A stretch of 64,000 bases of DNA, taken from positions 62,001 through 126,000 of the forward strand of contig NZ_JABLSJ010000005.1 of the NCBI RefSeq assembly GCF_013618635.1, written 5' to 3'. Below are positions 7,272 through 18,166 of the stretch, piece after piece (the stretch's first letter is position 1; each line of letters opens with the position of its first letter). The position numbers and the translations under genes are program-made. The stretch is from Thalassobacillus sp. CUG 92003 (GTDB lineage Bacteria > Bacillota > Bacilli > Bacillales > Halobacillaceae). The notes under the pieces are model-generated. The model ran no database searches. It was not told where the DNA came from and saw only the letters and a program-made list of their open reading frames with translations.

Positions 7272-8801
7272 GTGAAGCAAGTAACTAAGGTATTTTATAT
7301 ATCAGTAGTCGTAGCATTTCTATTCATAATTTGGGGTGTCATTCCAGAAGATACCTTACCTACTTGGAACTTAAGCAATGTGACGGGTCAAGTTCAATCG
7401 TTTCTAACTGAAAAATTTGGCTGGTTCTATCTCTTATCAGCTACTGGATTTTTAGGATTCGCCATTTTCCTTGTTTTTTCCAAATACGGGAACATTAAAT
7501 TAGGTAAACCGGATGATGAACCGGAATACCCATACATTACGTGGTTTGCCATGCTATTTAGTGCAGGTATGGGTATCGGGCTCGTTTTCTGGGGAACCGC
7601 GGAACCCATTCAACACTTCCATTCCCCGCCATTTGGTGACTCCACAACTGATGAAGCGGCGAAAGTAGCAATGCGGTACAGTTTTTTCCATTGGGGCTTA
7701 CACCCTTGGGCCATTTACGCTGTTATCGCTTTGGCACTGGCCTATTTCAAATTCCGTAAAAATGCACCAGGTGTGGTAAGTGCTGCCTTGACGCCTCTGA
7801 TTGGTGAAGAACGTGTGAAGGGGCCAATTGGAACAGGAATTGATTTCATTGCAGTCTTCGCTACAATTTTTGGTGTTGCTACTTCCTTAGGACTGGGCGC
7901 CTTACAAATTTCAGGCGGCCTCGCATTTATTGTTCCTGGGCTTGACGATTCCTTCCTTCTTCAATTAAGTATCATTGGAATTGTGACTGTATTATTTATG
8001 ATTTCAGCCATGACAGGCTTGAATAAAGGGATCAAATATCTGAGTAATACAAATATCGTGCTGGCAATAGGCTTGATGTTGTTCTTGCTCTTTGCTGGTC
8101 CGACAAATTTCATTATGGACTTGTTCACAACTACATTCGGTTCTTATGTTGGTAACTTACCTGACATGAGTTTCCGTTTAACGCCGTTCTCTGACGATAG
8201 TTCCTGGGTACAAGGTTGGACTATTTTCTACTGGGCCTGGTGGATTTCCTGGGCGCCATTTGTCGGAACATTTATTGCCCGTGTTTCTAAGGGCCGTACT
8301 ATCCGCGAATTCATTTTGGGCGTATTGCTCGTCCCTACCATTTTCGGAGGTCTTTGGTTCTCGGTATTCGGTGGAACAGCCATCAGTCTAGAATATTTTG
8401 ATGGTGTCGATATATTCAGCGATGTCAATAATATCGGTGAAGAAGTAGCGCTATTTTCGATGCTGCAGCATGTACCATTAGGGATTATCATGTCCATTAT
8501 CGGCTTGACACTGATCAGTACCTTCTTTATCACGTCTGCTGACTCCGCAACCTTTGTGCTTGGTATGCAAACAACAGGCGGCAGTCTTAACCCAAGAAAT
8601 CAGGTTAAATTTGTTTGGGGGATTATTCAGGCGGGTACTGCATCCGTACTCCTATGGCAAGGTGGTTTAGGAGCGTTACAAACCGCGGCGATCATATCAG
8701 CCTTTCCATTTACGTTTATCATGATTGCCATGTGTTTCTCGCTTTATAAAGCCTTCAAAGACGAGTCAAAAACCATCAATTTAAAAAAGAAACGCAATTA
8801 A
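7272..8801 (+). CDS. BCCT family glycine betaine/choline/carnitine transporter
   Basis: About 509 residues with twelve hydrophobic segments. The BCCT hallmarks are FSAGMGIGLVFWGTAEP, HWGLHPWA and the aromatic GWTIFYWAWWISWAPFVGTFIARVS region that lines the betaine-binding site. It imports a compatible solute with sodium under osmotic stress, as OpuD does in B. subtilis. The GTG at 7272 lies nine bases after AGAAAGG; ATG codons at 7263 and 7266 are too close to that site. The C-terminal tail is short and basic, possibly osmosensory. It stands alone between a membrane protein and a terminator. Exact substrate cannot be read. Confidence 0.9.
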   Translation: MKQVTKVFYISVVVAFLFIIWGVIPEDTLPTWNLSNVTGQVQSFLTEKFGWFYLLSATGFLGFAIFLVFSKYGNIKLGKPDDEPEYPYITWFAMLFSAGMGIGLVFWGTAEPIQHFHSPPFGDSTTDEAAKVAMRYSFFHWGLHPWAIYAVIALALAYFKFRKNAPGVVSAALTPLIGEERVKGPIGTGIDFIAVFATIFGVATSLGLGALQISGGLAFIVPGLDDSFLLQLSIIGIVTVLFMISAMTGLNKGIKYLSNTNIVLAIGLMLFLLFAGPTNFIMDLFTTTFGSYVGNLPDMSFRLTPFSDDSSWVQGWTIFYWAWWISWAPFVGTFIARVSKGRTIREFILGVLLVPTIFGGLWFSVFGGTAISLEYFDGVDIFSDVNNIGEEVALFSMLQHVPLGIIMSIIGLTLISTFFITSADSATFVLGMQTTGGSLNPRNQVKFVWGIIQAGTASVLLWQGGLGALQTAAIISAFPFTFIMIAMCFSLYKAFKDESKTINLKKKRN

Positions 8802-8847
8802 CAGACTAAATTTCGGTTGAAAAATATGAATCATAGTCTGCTTCACA

Positions 8848-8886
8848 AGAGACCAAATCGCATATGCGACTTGGTCTCTTTTTTAA
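8848..8886 (+). terminator. Terminator of the BCCT transporter
   Basis: AGAGACCAA at 8848 pairs with TTGGTCTCT ending at 8879 around the inner palindrome TCGCATATGCGA, followed by a T run. Confidence 0.9.
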
Positions 8887-9062
8887 TGTTTTTTACGAAT
8901 AGCTTTCTTCTCTATATTACAAATTGAATAAAAGATAACAACTATATTAACCAACACTACACTCTTTTTGCATTGTATTAACAGTTATTTAACATCGGCC
9001 ATCAGCGCTGATGTCTCTGTTAGACTTTGGGTAACGAAAACGTCGGAAAGGATGAACAGGTG

Positions 9063-9434
9063 ATGACCAGAGCCCTTATTCCGGTATTAATCTTGTCATT
9101 AATCTTACCGGGTTGTTTAGCAGAGCAAAAAGAAGTTGATGTCATCAGTTTTCATCCCTCGGGTTATGAGGTTAAAGTTTATACGCCAAAAGAAAACAAA
9201 AAGGAAGGTAAAGAGTACTTAAATGCGTTGGTAGAATGGAAAAACAAATCTAATCAATCAGACCCAGTTAAATTGATCCAAAAGACGTCATATACGAACA
9301 ATCTCCCCAAGACCGTGCAAGATTACCCAGCAATGCTCATTCAAAAAAATGGCGAAACCATAGAGCTGATTTCAGGTAAAACAACCCGACATGACATATT
9401 AGAACAAATCCAACACCATATGGAGCAATCCTAA
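9063..9434 (+). CDS. slp: Small lipoprotein, probably Slp (peptidoglycan-associated lipoprotein)
   Basis: A 123-residue exported protein with a signal peptide ending LILPGC, the lipobox, then a lysine-rich domain with the segment YPAMLIQKNGETIELISG near the C terminus, which resembles the last strands of a thioredoxin-like fold. The ATG at 9063 follows GGAAAGGA; in-frame TTG and GTG codons upstream would lengthen the signal. In B. subtilis slp lies between pdhD and speA, the same neighbourhood, though here it faces pdhD. The family name rests mainly on location and size. Role is unknown. Confidence 0.65.
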   Translation: MTRALIPVLILSLILPGCLAEQKEVDVISFHPSGYEVKVYTPKENKKEGKEYLNALVEWKNKSNQSDPVKLIQKTSYTNNLPKTVQDYPAMLIQKNGETIELISGKTTRHDILEQIQHHMEQS

Positions 9435-9462
9435 TCCCTCGATCGCAAACAAAGCTATGCAA

Positions 9463-9530
9463 TGACTGGACTGAGCTGGAGGAGATAAAGGAAACACGAA
9501 GAACAGCGGGATTTGATGTTGACTTAATAG
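9463..9530 (+). repeat. Intergenic repeat family C, plus-orientation copy
   Basis: This carries GACTGGACTGAGCTGGAGGA, AGATAAAGGAAACACGAAG and GATGTTGACTTA in order, as does the minus strand at 470-535. It begins 28 bases after the stop of the small lipoprotein gene. No frame or hairpin of note was seen. Confidence 0.7.
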
Positions 9531-9586
9531 ATCATTTTCGTAATTAAAATAATGCCATTTATAGTTATCAAATTAGAGCTAATATA

Positions 9587-9630
9587 AAAAGCACCGTAAT
9601 ATAAGCTTCATATTACGGTGCTTTTTATTA
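9587..9630. terminator. Bidirectional terminator between slp and pdhD
   Basis: AAAAAGCACCGTAATAT pairs exactly with ATATTACGGTGCTTTTT around the loop AAGCTTC; A and T runs are on both sides. It ends the pdhABCD transcript from the minus strand. Confidence 0.9.
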
Positions 9631-9653
9631 TTTTATGATAGTCGCTTCTCTTC

Positions 9654-11063
9654 TTACTTGGTAATGTGAATAGGCGTACCCATTGCGACCTCTGCAGCTT
9701 CCATCGTGATCTCTCCTAGAGTCGGATGAGCATGGATGGTTAAAGCAAGATCTTCTGCCGTCATGCCTGTTTCAATCGCTAATCCTAACTCGGCAATCAT
9801 ATCACTTGCATTAGGGCCCGCTATCTGAGCTCCAATGACAAGCCCATCATCTTTTCGAGTGATCAATTTCATGAAACCGTCGCTGTCATTTAGCGATAAA
9901 GCTCGGCCGTTAGCTCCGAACGGGAACTTAGAAGCGTTGACTTCATAACCTGCATCTTTTGCACCCTGTTCAGAGTAACCAACAGAGGCCAACTCAGGAT
10001 CAGAAAAGACGACCTCAGGGATGCCGAGATAATCGATGACTGATTTCTCCCCTGCAATGACCTCTGCTGCCACTTTTCCTTCATAGGACGCTTTATGCGC
10101 AAGAGGAGGACCAGGGATAATGTCACCGATCGCATAAAGGGAATCAACATTTGTTTTGCATTGCTCGTCTACTTGAATGACACCTTTATCATCCATCTCA
10201 ACACCGAGTTCTTCTAAACCTATTTCATCGGTGTTCGCACGGCGTCCCACTGTAACTAGCACGTAATCAGCTTCAATGGTTTTCTCTTCACCTTTCACTT
10301 CATACGTGACGGTCACGCCGTCTTTCGTTTCTTCAACACCTTGCGCCATCGCATTGGTAATGACTTCTACACCATGTTTCTTCAAGCGGCGCTTCACCAG
10401 GGTGGTCATCTGTTTTTCAAAGCTGCCAAGAATATCTTTTGTACCTTCCAAAATCGTTACTTCCGTATCAAAATTAGCATAAGCTTGCCCTAACTCGGTA
10501 CCGATATAACCGCCACCGATGACAACCATCTTCTTAGGAACCTCTTCTAAGGCAAGAGCTCCTGTGGAATCAATTACGCGATCAGAGTATTTGAAATTAG
10601 GCAATTCGATCGGCCGGGAGCCAGTAGCTATAATACAATTATTGAACGTGTAAGTCTGAGAATTTTTATCATCCATAATCCGTACAGTGTTCTTATCGAC
10701 GAAATAAACTTCGCCTTTGACAATATCGACACTATTACCCTTGAGAAGTCCTTCGACACCGCCAGTCAATTTTTCAACGACAGATCCTTTCCATTTTTGC
10801 ACCTTGGAAAAGTCAACGGTGGTATTCTCAGAGGTGATGCCCATATCTTCGGCACCTTTAGCGTGTTCAAATCGGTGGCCTGCTTGAATAAGGGCTTTAG
10901 AAGGAACACAGCCGACATTCAAGCATACACCGCCTAAATTGCCTTTATCTACAATCGTTACATTTTGTCCGGTTTGTGCGGCACGGATTGCGGCTACGTA
11001 GCCGCCTGGCCCGGCACCAACTACTAACGTATCAAGTTCAATTGGAAAATCTCCTACTACCAT
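9654..11063 (-). CDS. pdhD: Dihydrolipoyl dehydrogenase, E3 of pyruvate dehydrogenase
   Basis: The 469-residue FAD enzyme reoxidises dihydrolipoamide on E2 with NAD+. It shows the FAD fingerprint [17 protein letters not shown], the redox disulfide GGVCLNVGC (Cys47, Cys52), the NAD fingerprint [17 protein letters not shown], the second FAD motif YAIGDI, and the C-terminal catalytic pair in HAHPTLGE (His446, Glu451). Length and motifs are typical. It is the last gene of the pdhABCD operon, three bases after pdhC, and is followed by a strong terminator. It may also serve other 2-oxoacid complexes. Confidence 0.97.
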   Translation of the reverse strand: MVVGDFPIELDTLVVGAGPGGYVAAIRAAQTGQNVTIVDKGNLGGVCLNVGCVPSKALIQAGHRFEHAKGAEDMGITSENTTVDFSKVQKWKGSVVEKLTGGVEGLLKGNSVDIVKGEVYFVDKNTVRIMDDKNSQTYTFNNCIIATGSRPIELPNFKYSDRVIDSTGALALEEVPKKMVVIGGGYIGTELGQAYANFDTEVTILEGTKDILGSFEKQMTTLVKRRLKKHGVEVITNAMAQGVEETKDGVTVTYEVKGEEKTIEADYVLVTVGRRANTDEIGLEELGVEMDDKGVIQVDEQCKTNVDSLYAIGDIIPGPPLAHKASYEGKVAAEVIAGEKSVIDYLGIPEVVFSDPELASVGYSEQGAKDAGYEVNASKFPFGANGRALSLNDSDGFMKLITRKDDGLVIGAQIAGPNASDMIAELGLAIETGMTAEDLALTIHAHPTLGEITMEAAEVAMGTPIHITK

Positions 11064-11066
11064 ACT

Positions 11067-12392
11067 TTACGCCTCCATCATAATTAGTTGTGGATCGTTC
11101 AGTAAACGCTTGATGTTATTCATAGCATGCTGAGCGGTGGCACCGTCAATTATTCGATGATCAAAGCTTAGCGAAATAGCTAGTACAGGTGCTACAACCA
11201 CTTCCCCATCTTGTACTACTGGTTTTTCACCAATGCGACCAATACCGAGGATAGCAACTTCCGGTTGATTGATCACCGGTGTGAACCATTGACCGCCGGC
11301 AGAACCGATGTTTGTAATCGTTGTGGATCCGCCTTTCATCTCATCAGAAGAGAGCTTTCCGTCTCTTGCTTTCACAGCCAGTTCATTAATTTCACTGGAA
11401 ATCGTAAAGATTGATTTGCGGTCCGCTTCTTTTACTACGGGTACAAGCAGTCCTTTGTCGGTGTCAGCCGCAATACCAATATTATAATAATGTTTCTGGA
11501 TGATTTCATCCTTTTCATTGTCCACAGCTGTATTCAACACTGGATATTTTTTCAGTGTAGATACGAGTGCTTTAACGACATATGGCAAATAAGTCAGTTT
11601 AATATCTTGTTCAGCTGCAACGCCTTTGAATTTCTTGCGATGGGCGACAAGCTCCGTAACGTCCACTTCATCCATAAGTGTTACGTGAGGAGAGGTTTGC
11701 TTGGAGTTCACCATCGCTTTAGCAATTGCTTTGCGGATGCCGCTCATTTTCTCACGTGTTTCAGGGAACAGTTCGCCAGAAGCAGGCTGCTTCGCTTCTG
11801 ATGTTTCTTCTGCGGCAGATGTTGCTTCTTCACTTGATTCAGCATCAGTCGCTGGAGCCTGACCACCTTCTAGATACTGGTCCACGTCTTCTTTTTGAAT
11901 ACGACCATTTTTTCCAGATCCAGTAACTTTTCGAATATCCACCTCGTGATCTCGAGCATACTTCCGTACGGATGGCATAGCGATGACGCGTTTGTCTTCA
12001 TCTACATCCTGATCAGCCGATTCTTCCTGAGGTGCAGTGTCCTCTTTCGACTCTGCGGGTTGTTTTTCTTCTTTATCCTCTGATTTCGTTTCTTCTTCTT
12101 TCGCAGCAGATTCTTCACTGGAACTTTCTTCGGATCCACCTTCATCTTCATAACCTTCAGCGTCGATCGAAATGATAACGTCACCAACGATCGCAGTCTC
12201 ACCTTCATCCACATGAACTTCTTTAATTGTACCCTCGACGGGGGAAGGGATTTCTACCACTGCTTTATCGTTTTGAACCTCGCACATGACGTCGTCTTCT
12301 TTGATCTCTTCGCCGGCTTTGACGAACCATTTTGCAATTTCGCCTTCATGGATACCTTCACCGATATCCGGCAGCTTAAATTCGTAGGCCAC
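11067..12392 (-). CDS. pdhC: Dihydrolipoyllysine acetyltransferase, E2 of pyruvate dehydrogenase
   Basis: The E2 core protein, 441 residues. Domains in order: one lipoyl domain (1-76) with the lipoylated lysine in [10 protein letters not shown] (Lys43); a very acidic Glu/Ser linker (77-130); an E1/E3-binding domain (about 134-172, [14 protein letters not shown] ... [12 protein letters not shown]); a second Ala/Glu linker; and the catalytic acetyltransferase domain (about 210-441) with [10 protein letters not shown] (His412, Asp416). A single lipoyl domain is usual for Gram-positives. The unusually acidic linkers fit a halotolerant host. It sits 31 bases after pdhB. Confidence 0.97.
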   Translation of the reverse strand: MAYEFKLPDIGEGIHEGEIAKWFVKAGEEIKEDDVMCEVQNDKAVVEIPSPVEGTIKEVHVDEGETAIVGDVIISIDAEGYEDEGGSEESSSEESAAKEEETKSEDKEEKQPAESKEDTAPQEESADQDVDEDKRVIAMPSVRKYARDHEVDIRKVTGSGKNGRIQKEDVDQYLEGGQAPATDAESSEEATSAAEETSEAKQPASGELFPETREKMSGIRKAIAKAMVNSKQTSPHVTLMDEVDVTELVAHRKKFKGVAAEQDIKLTYLPYVVKALVSTLKKYPVLNTAVDNEKDEIIQKHYYNIGIAADTDKGLLVPVVKEADRKSIFTISSEINELAVKARDGKLSSDEMKGGSTTITNIGSAGGQWFTPVINQPEVAILGIGRIGEKPVVQDGEVVVAPVLAISLSFDHRIIDGATAQHAMNNIKRLLNDPQLIMMEA

Positions 12393-12423
12393 GGGTATTA
12401 CCTCCTATTATAAGTAAGTTCAT

Positions 12424-13401
12424 TTAGAAGTTGATGACATTGTTCACTTTTTCGACAATGTCATTATGGTTCGGCAACCATACTTCTTCTGCTTGGGAAA
12501 ATGGATAAACTGTATCAGGTGCTGTGACACGAAGCACGGGTGCTTCAAGATGAAGGATAGCTTTTTCTTGAATTTCAGCTACGACACTGCTGGCAATTCC
12601 TGCTACCTTCTGTGCCTCTTGAATCATGACGGCACGGTTGGTCTTTTTAACGGATTCTACGATTATATCGTAGTCTACAGGACTAATCGTACGTAGATCG
12701 ATCACTTCAGCACTAATGCCGTTTTCTTCTAATTCTTCAGCTGCCTTAAGGGCCGAGTGGACCATCGCGCCATATGCAATCAAGGTCACGTCATTGCCTT
12801 CTCGTTTTACATCAGCTTTGTCCAACTCCACGGTATAGTCCTCTTCAGGAACTTCCCCTTTAAATGAACGATATAACTTCATGTGTTCCATAAACAATAC
12901 AGGATCGTTATTTCGGATTGACTGAATCAACAATCCTTTTGCGTCATATGGAGTGGAAGGAATGACCACTCTGATGCCCGGTTGGGCGGTCATAAGGCCT
13001 TCTAAACTATCAGCATGAAGTTCAGGTGTGTGTACGCCGCCACCAAACGGTGTACGGATGGTAATCGGCATTTGCTGAGTTCCGCCTGAACGATAACGAA
13101 GCCGCGACATTTGCCCGTTCACAGCATCCATAGCTTCATAAATGAACCCGATAAACTGAATTTCCGGGACGGGGCGGAATCCTTGCAGGGCAAGGCCGAT
13201 GGAAAGGCCGCCAATCCCCGACTCAGCTAAAGGTGTGTCGAATACTCGGTCTTCACCATACTCATCCTGCAAGCCTTCAGTCGCACGGAACACTCCGCCA
13301 TTTTGACCGACGTCTTCGCCGAAGATCAGCACATTTTCATCATTTTTTAATTCCGTACGCATTGCATCCGTGATGGCTTGAATCATTGTCATTTGTGCCA
13401 T
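12424..13401 (-). CDS. pdhB: Pyruvate dehydrogenase E1 component, beta subunit
   Basis: 325 residues of the E1 beta family, which forms the thiamine diphosphate site with the alpha subunit. Visible are MIQAITDAM at the N terminus, [18 protein letters not shown], the conserved [30 protein letters not shown], and [19 protein letters not shown]. The C-terminal half is the transketolase-like domain with [11 protein letters not shown]. It starts three bases after the pdhA stop, so the two are probably co-translated. Involved in oxidative decarboxylation of pyruvate to acetyl-CoA. Confidence 0.97.
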   Translation of the reverse strand: MAQMTMIQAITDAMRTELKNDENVLIFGEDVGQNGGVFRATEGLQDEYGEDRVFDTPLAESGIGGLSIGLALQGFRPVPEIQFIGFIYEAMDAVNGQMSRLRYRSGGTQQMPITIRTPFGGGVHTPELHADSLEGLMTAQPGIRVVIPSTPYDAKGLLIQSIRNNDPVLFMEHMKLYRSFKGEVPEEDYTVELDKADVKREGNDVTLIAYGAMVHSALKAAEELEENGISAEVIDLRTISPVDYDIIVESVKKTNRAVMIQEAQKVAGIASSVVAEIQEKAILHLEAPVLRVTAPDTVYPFSQAEEVWLPNHNDIVEKVNNVINF

Positions 13402-13404
13402 GAT

Positions 13405-14921
<1,517 letters not shown>

Positions 14922-14963
14922 AATCAGACACGCCCGGGTGCTAGCACCCGGGCGTGTCTGATT
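14922..14963. terminator. Perfectly palindromic terminator between ykyA and pdhA
   Basis: The 42-bp perfect palindrome is centred on GGGTGCTAGCACCC, with arms AATCAGACACGCCC / GGGCGTGTCTGATT. On the minus strand it is followed by TTTTA. It should end ykyA and insulate pdhA. Confidence 0.85.
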
Positions 14964-15025
14964 GCGATTTATACTTTAATACATGATACTCAACATACTG
15001 TTAATGACTTTTGTCTCAAAGTCAG

Positions 15026-15772
15026 TTATTCTTGACTGTCTTCGCTGTTTTCACTGTTACCTTCATTTGATTTTTCTTCATTATTTTCAGCTTTGGAACT
15101 TTGCTTATCTGATTCGTCATAGCTTACATCAAGATTTGATGCTTTGTAAAATTCTTTCTTCAATTCATTATATTCTTGCGTATATTGGTTAAACTCTTTG
15201 TTTGCTTCTATGACTTGCTGATAACTTTGATTAATGTCTTCGATTTGTGCTTGAAGATCTTCCTCTTTTAAATCCTCATTCTGGAGCATTTCATATAGTT
15301 CTGCATCTAAATCCAATGCCTCTGAATAAGCCGAGTGGAGATTCTGGTACGCATCATACCGGTTTTGCATAGCCTCGTATAACTCGTTTGCTTTATCTTT
15401 TGCTTCAGCATTCTCGTCATCAATATCTTCAATGAGAGGTTCGATCTTATCAAATTCTTCTTTAGCAGCATCGATGCTTTCTTTCTCCAGTTCCAGCTTT
15501 TCTTTACGTTCCTCTACAATAGCTGCAGCTTCCTGGGATAAAGATTTGATCTTTTCGAACTCATCCATGCTTAGATCAATAATTTGATTATACAGTTCTT
15601 TCTCTTCCTTTTCTAAATTGACTAATGGCTGCTGTTGTTCCCTGAACTTATCTTCAAGCGAAACAGCTTCTTCTAAATGATCATAGATTTCTTCCTGAGC
15701 AGATGGCCCCATACACCCTGACATCATGACAAGCACCACGGACACAGCCATTAATAGCTTACTTAAACGCAC
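15026..15772 (-). CDS. ykyA: YkyA-type lipoprotein with long coiled coil
   Basis: The 248-residue product begins with a lipoprotein signal ending VLVMMSGC, followed by an almost wholly helical, Glu/Lys/Gln-rich body (about residues 30-215) with heptad-like periodicity, and a disordered acidic Ser/Glu/Asn tail. The family is annotated as putative cell-wall-binding lipoprotein; function is unknown. The GTG at 15772 is chosen because AAGGGGGA stands eight bases before it and it places the lipobox correctly; upstream Met codons would give an overlong N-region. In B. subtilis ykyA lies between def and pdhA, as here. Confidence 0.8.
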   Translation of the reverse strand: MRLSKLLMAVSVVLVMMSGCMGPSAQEEIYDHLEEAVSLEDKFREQQQPLVNLEKEEKELYNQIIDLSMDEFEKIKSLSQEAAAIVEERKEKLELEKESIDAAKEEFDKIEPLIEDIDDENAEAKDKANELYEAMQNRYDAYQNLHSAYSEALDLDAELYEMLQNEDLKEEDLQAQIEDINQSYQQVIEANKEFNQYTQEYNELKKEFYKASNLDVSYDESDKQSSKAENNEEKSNEGNSENSEDSQE

Positions 15773-15971
15773 GCCAATTTTCCCCCTTATAACTTCTTGA
15801 TGCCTATTTTTATTCAAATCATCATAATTTCAATAGTATAATAAATAAAATTAAAAGAAAAGGACAATTTTTGATAAGAATTTCCATCGGACCACAGTTT
15901 TCATACTCTAAAACAGTTGAATATGTTAAACTAATCACCGGATAATGAGGTAGGCAGAAAGGATGTTTTTG

Positions 15972-16526
15972 ATGATAACCATGGATGATATTGTACGTGA
16001 AGGTCATCCCGCCTTGAGAAAAACGACTGACGAGGTGTCCATCCCCCCTCAACAAGAGGATAAACAAATTCTTGAAGAGATGCTCGAATATTTGCGAAAC
16101 AGCCAGGACGATGAAATTTGCGATCGTTATGGTTTAAGACCGGGTGTTGGGTTGGCCGCACCGCAAATAAACGTGCTAAAACGGATGCTAGCCGTTCATT
16201 TCACCGATCAAAACGATCGATTGTATAGTTACGGCCTGTTCAACCCGAAAATCATCAGTCACTCAGTGGAAAGATCGTATTTAACAAGCGGGGAAGGCTG
16301 TTTATCAGTGGACCGTGAAGTTCCAGGGTATGTGCCTCGCCATCGGAGGATAACGATCAAAGCCATTGATTTAGAAGGACAGGAAGTCAAACTACGGTTA
16401 AAGGATTTTGCCGCTATTGTCTTTCAACACGAGATTGATCACTTGAACGGTGTGATGTTTTACGATCACATTAACCAGGATAATCCCTTTAAAGAGCCTG
16501 AGAACGCTAAACCGATTGATCGATAG
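15972..16526 (+). CDS. def: Peptide deformylase
   Basis: The 184-residue metalloenzyme removes the formyl group from new proteins' N-terminal Met. All three motifs are present: GVGLAAPQ (58-65), EGCLS with the metal ligand Cys110, and QHEIDH with His153, Glu154 and His157. Length and the insertion before motif 1 fit the type 2 enzymes of Gram-positives (YkrB-like). ATG at 15972 is preferred to 15963 because AGAAAGG is then nine bases upstream and the protein starts [16 protein letters not shown] as in relatives. It is transcribed opposite to ykyA and ykrA. Confidence 0.95.
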   Translation: MITMDDIVREGHPALRKTTDEVSIPPQQEDKQILEEMLEYLRNSQDDEICDRYGLRPGVGLAAPQINVLKRMLAVHFTDQNDRLYSYGLFNPKIISHSVERSYLTSGEGCLSVDREVPGYVPRHRRITIKAIDLEGQEVKLRLKDFAAIVFQHEIDHLNGVMFYDHINQDNPFKEPENAKPIDR

Positions 16527-16581
16527 TGAAACAATTGGAGGCATCGCAGGTTACCCTTTTTAGGACCTCGTCAACTCGGAA

Positions 16582-16623
16582 AGGTTTAAAGCCCTTCGCA
16601 ACCGGCTAAGGCGCTTTAAACCT
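16582..16623. terminator. Hairpin between def and ykrA
   Basis: AGGTTTAAAGC pairs with GCTTTAAACCT (ending 16623), with an imperfect centre. No strong T run follows on either strand, so it may be a weak terminator for the two convergent genes. Confidence 0.45.
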
Positions 16624-16640
16624 GCTCTATTACACTCCAA

Positions 16641-17417
16641 TCATTTTAACAGGCCAATATCGTAGATTGCTTTCACCAGTCCCCCCTCGTTAACATCCGC
16701 TGTTACATGGTCGGCAATTGCTTTAATTTCCGGCATGGCATTCCCCATGGCTATTCCCGTGCCAACCTGTTCAATCATTTCCCGATCATTCAAGCCGTCC
16801 CCGAAACCGTATGTTTGTTCAGTTGACATGCCAGCTGCTTCAATCATCTTATCGATGCCCTCCGCTTTTGAACCTCCACGTGGCAAAACATCAACCGAAA
16901 ACTGGTGCCAGCGGATAAAGTCAAAGGCATGATGAGTTTGGCGATAGGAATCGATTTCATCCCCCTCACAAAACAACAATGCTTGATAGATTTTTTCCTG
17001 CTCGAAGAAAGCCGCTTCAACTTCTGGATAATCAATATGTAAGCTGGACAGGCTTTCGCTGATATGGTCACTTGTAGATACGGATGCTTTCATGTGCTCA
17101 TGGCTCATAAACACCATGGGGTGATCGTTGATTTTTGCTTCCTGATACATTTGAGCTAAATGTGGGGTTGATAGTGGATTCTCGTAAACCACTTTCCCTT
17201 CAAACACCACGTATTGCCCATTAAAACTGACGAAAGATTCAATTCCTAATGCTTGTCTTATTTCTTCAAACATAAAAGGTGCCCTGCCCGTTGCAATCGC
17301 GCAATAAACCCCTGAATCTTGCAACTGTTGGATCGCTTCAATTGTCTGTTGAGGTAATTTTTTTTGATGATCTAAAAGGGTACCGTCTATATCAAAAAAT
17401 GCAATTTTTTGTGTCAA
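16641..17417 (-). CDS. ykrA: Cof-type HAD phosphatase (YkrA-like)
   Basis: The 258-residue protein is a HAD-superfamily hydrolase of the Cof/IIB group. Motifs: FFDIDGTLLD (nucleophile Asp9, Asp11), ATGRAP, a C2 cap in the middle, and GFGDGLNDREMIEQVG ... GIAMGNAMPEIKAIAD near the C terminus. Such enzymes dephosphorylate sugar phosphates, nucleotides or FMN; the substrate cannot be read. The start is TTG at 17417 with AAGGAGG six bases upstream. In B. subtilis ykrA adjoins def and rpoY. Confidence 0.9.
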   Translation of the reverse strand: MTQKIAFFDIDGTLLDHQKKLPQQTIEAIQQLQDSGVYCAIATGRAPFMFEEIRQALGIESFVSFNGQYVVFEGKVVYENPLSTPHLAQMYQEAKINDHPMVFMSHEHMKASVSTSDHISESLSSLHIDYPEVEAAFFEQEKIYQALLFCEGDEIDSYRQTHHAFDFIRWHQFSVDVLPRGGSKAEGIDKMIEAAGMSTEQTYGFGDGLNDREMIEQVGTGIAMGNAMPEIKAIADHVTADVNEGGLVKAIYDIGLLK

Positions 17418-17753
17418 TGTATGCCTCCTTGTGTAACTGCTACTTTCATTTTAGTAGATGTTGATAACTTAAATATCATAACACATTTGAGCAGGTCCGC
17501 GGTTATTTCCCACCTGCAAAATGTAAGTCCCTCCACTATTTTCAAGAATTGTGTTAGTTCGAGGAGGGAGATGGATATACTAGTAGTGTAGCAATGTGTG
17601 ACGGACGGTTTGGAAATTTCACTAACGGTAAATATAATTTTGTAAACCTAATTGTTTCATTATTTTTAAAAGAGTATTATACTAAAGATAACAGGGATTG
17701 AGTCGGTATAACGTTTTTGTTGCTTTTTTTCCAAATTGAAAGGAGATGTGCTC
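17418..17753. promoter_or_regulatory. Divergent promoter region between ykrA and rpoY-rnjA
   Basis: About 335 bp with no convincing gene. A TATACT hexamer near 17687-17692 followed by a purine-rich start region is a plausible -10 for the rpoY-rnjA transcript. A GAGGAGGGAG at about 17560 precedes only a six-codon frame. Confidence 0.35.
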
Positions 17754-17754
17754 A

Positions 17755-17826
17755 ATGTTGAAGCGTCTCAGGAAAAAGCTCAGAAAACGTTGGAAAGATA
17801 TTATGAAGCGCAAAACATACGCCTGA
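17755..17826 (+). CDS. Possible 23-residue basic leader peptide upstream of rpoY
   Basis: ATG at 17755 follows AAAGGAG by nine bases and opens a 23-codon frame, MLKRLRKKLRKRWKDIMKRK then TYA and TGA. The peptide is over half Lys/Arg. An overlapping longer frame (17736-17936, TTG or GTG start) shares the region, so only one, or neither, is real. It resembles no family I know. It might be translated as a leader controlling rpoY-rnjA, but this is speculative. Confidence 0.3.
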   Translation: MLKRLRKKLRKRWKDIMKRKTYA

Positions 17827-17953
17827 TAAGTTCCGGATGCGGCGTTTCTTCACTATTGTACGACAGTCATTCATTACATCTGATCAATAAACATGCTAAG
17901 ATATTTTTAGGACAAAAATGTGGAAATTATATGTAGTAAGGAGAGATAGAGAT

Positions 17954-18163
17954 ATGATTTATAAAGTGTTGTACCAGGAACTCCCAAATGAAGTTCCGGT
18001 ACGTGAACGTACGAAATCAATGTACGTCGAGGCAGAAAGCGAACGAAGTGTACGGGAAAAGTTAGCAAATTCAGGTATTAATATTGAATTTATTCAGGTG
18101 TTGGATGAGGACCACCTGAATTATGAACAACAATCAGAAGATTTCAAAGTGGAGAACGTATAA
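17954..18163 (+). CDS. rpoY: RNA polymerase epsilon subunit RpoY
   Basis: A 69-residue acidic protein of the DUF1447/YkzG family, shown in Bacillus to be the small epsilon subunit of RNA polymerase, with a fold like phage Gp2. [20 protein letters not shown] at the N terminus and the ATG at 17954 with AAGGAG upstream match relatives. It precedes rnjA by three bases, so the two are co-translated, as in B. subtilis. Confidence 0.93.
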   Translation: MIYKVLYQELPNEVPVRERTKSMYVEAESERSVREKLANSGINIEFIQVLDEDHLNYEQQSEDFKVENV

Positions 18164-18166
18164 CCC

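Noticed and set aside
11490-12413. Series of plus-strand frames within pdhC
   Set aside because: All are antisense to the lipoyl and linker regions of a clear pdhC gene.
17736-17936. 66-codon frame before rpoY
   Set aside because: Its TTG and GTG starts are poorly spaced from AAAGGAG, which better serves the overlapping ATG at 17755; the product resembles nothing.
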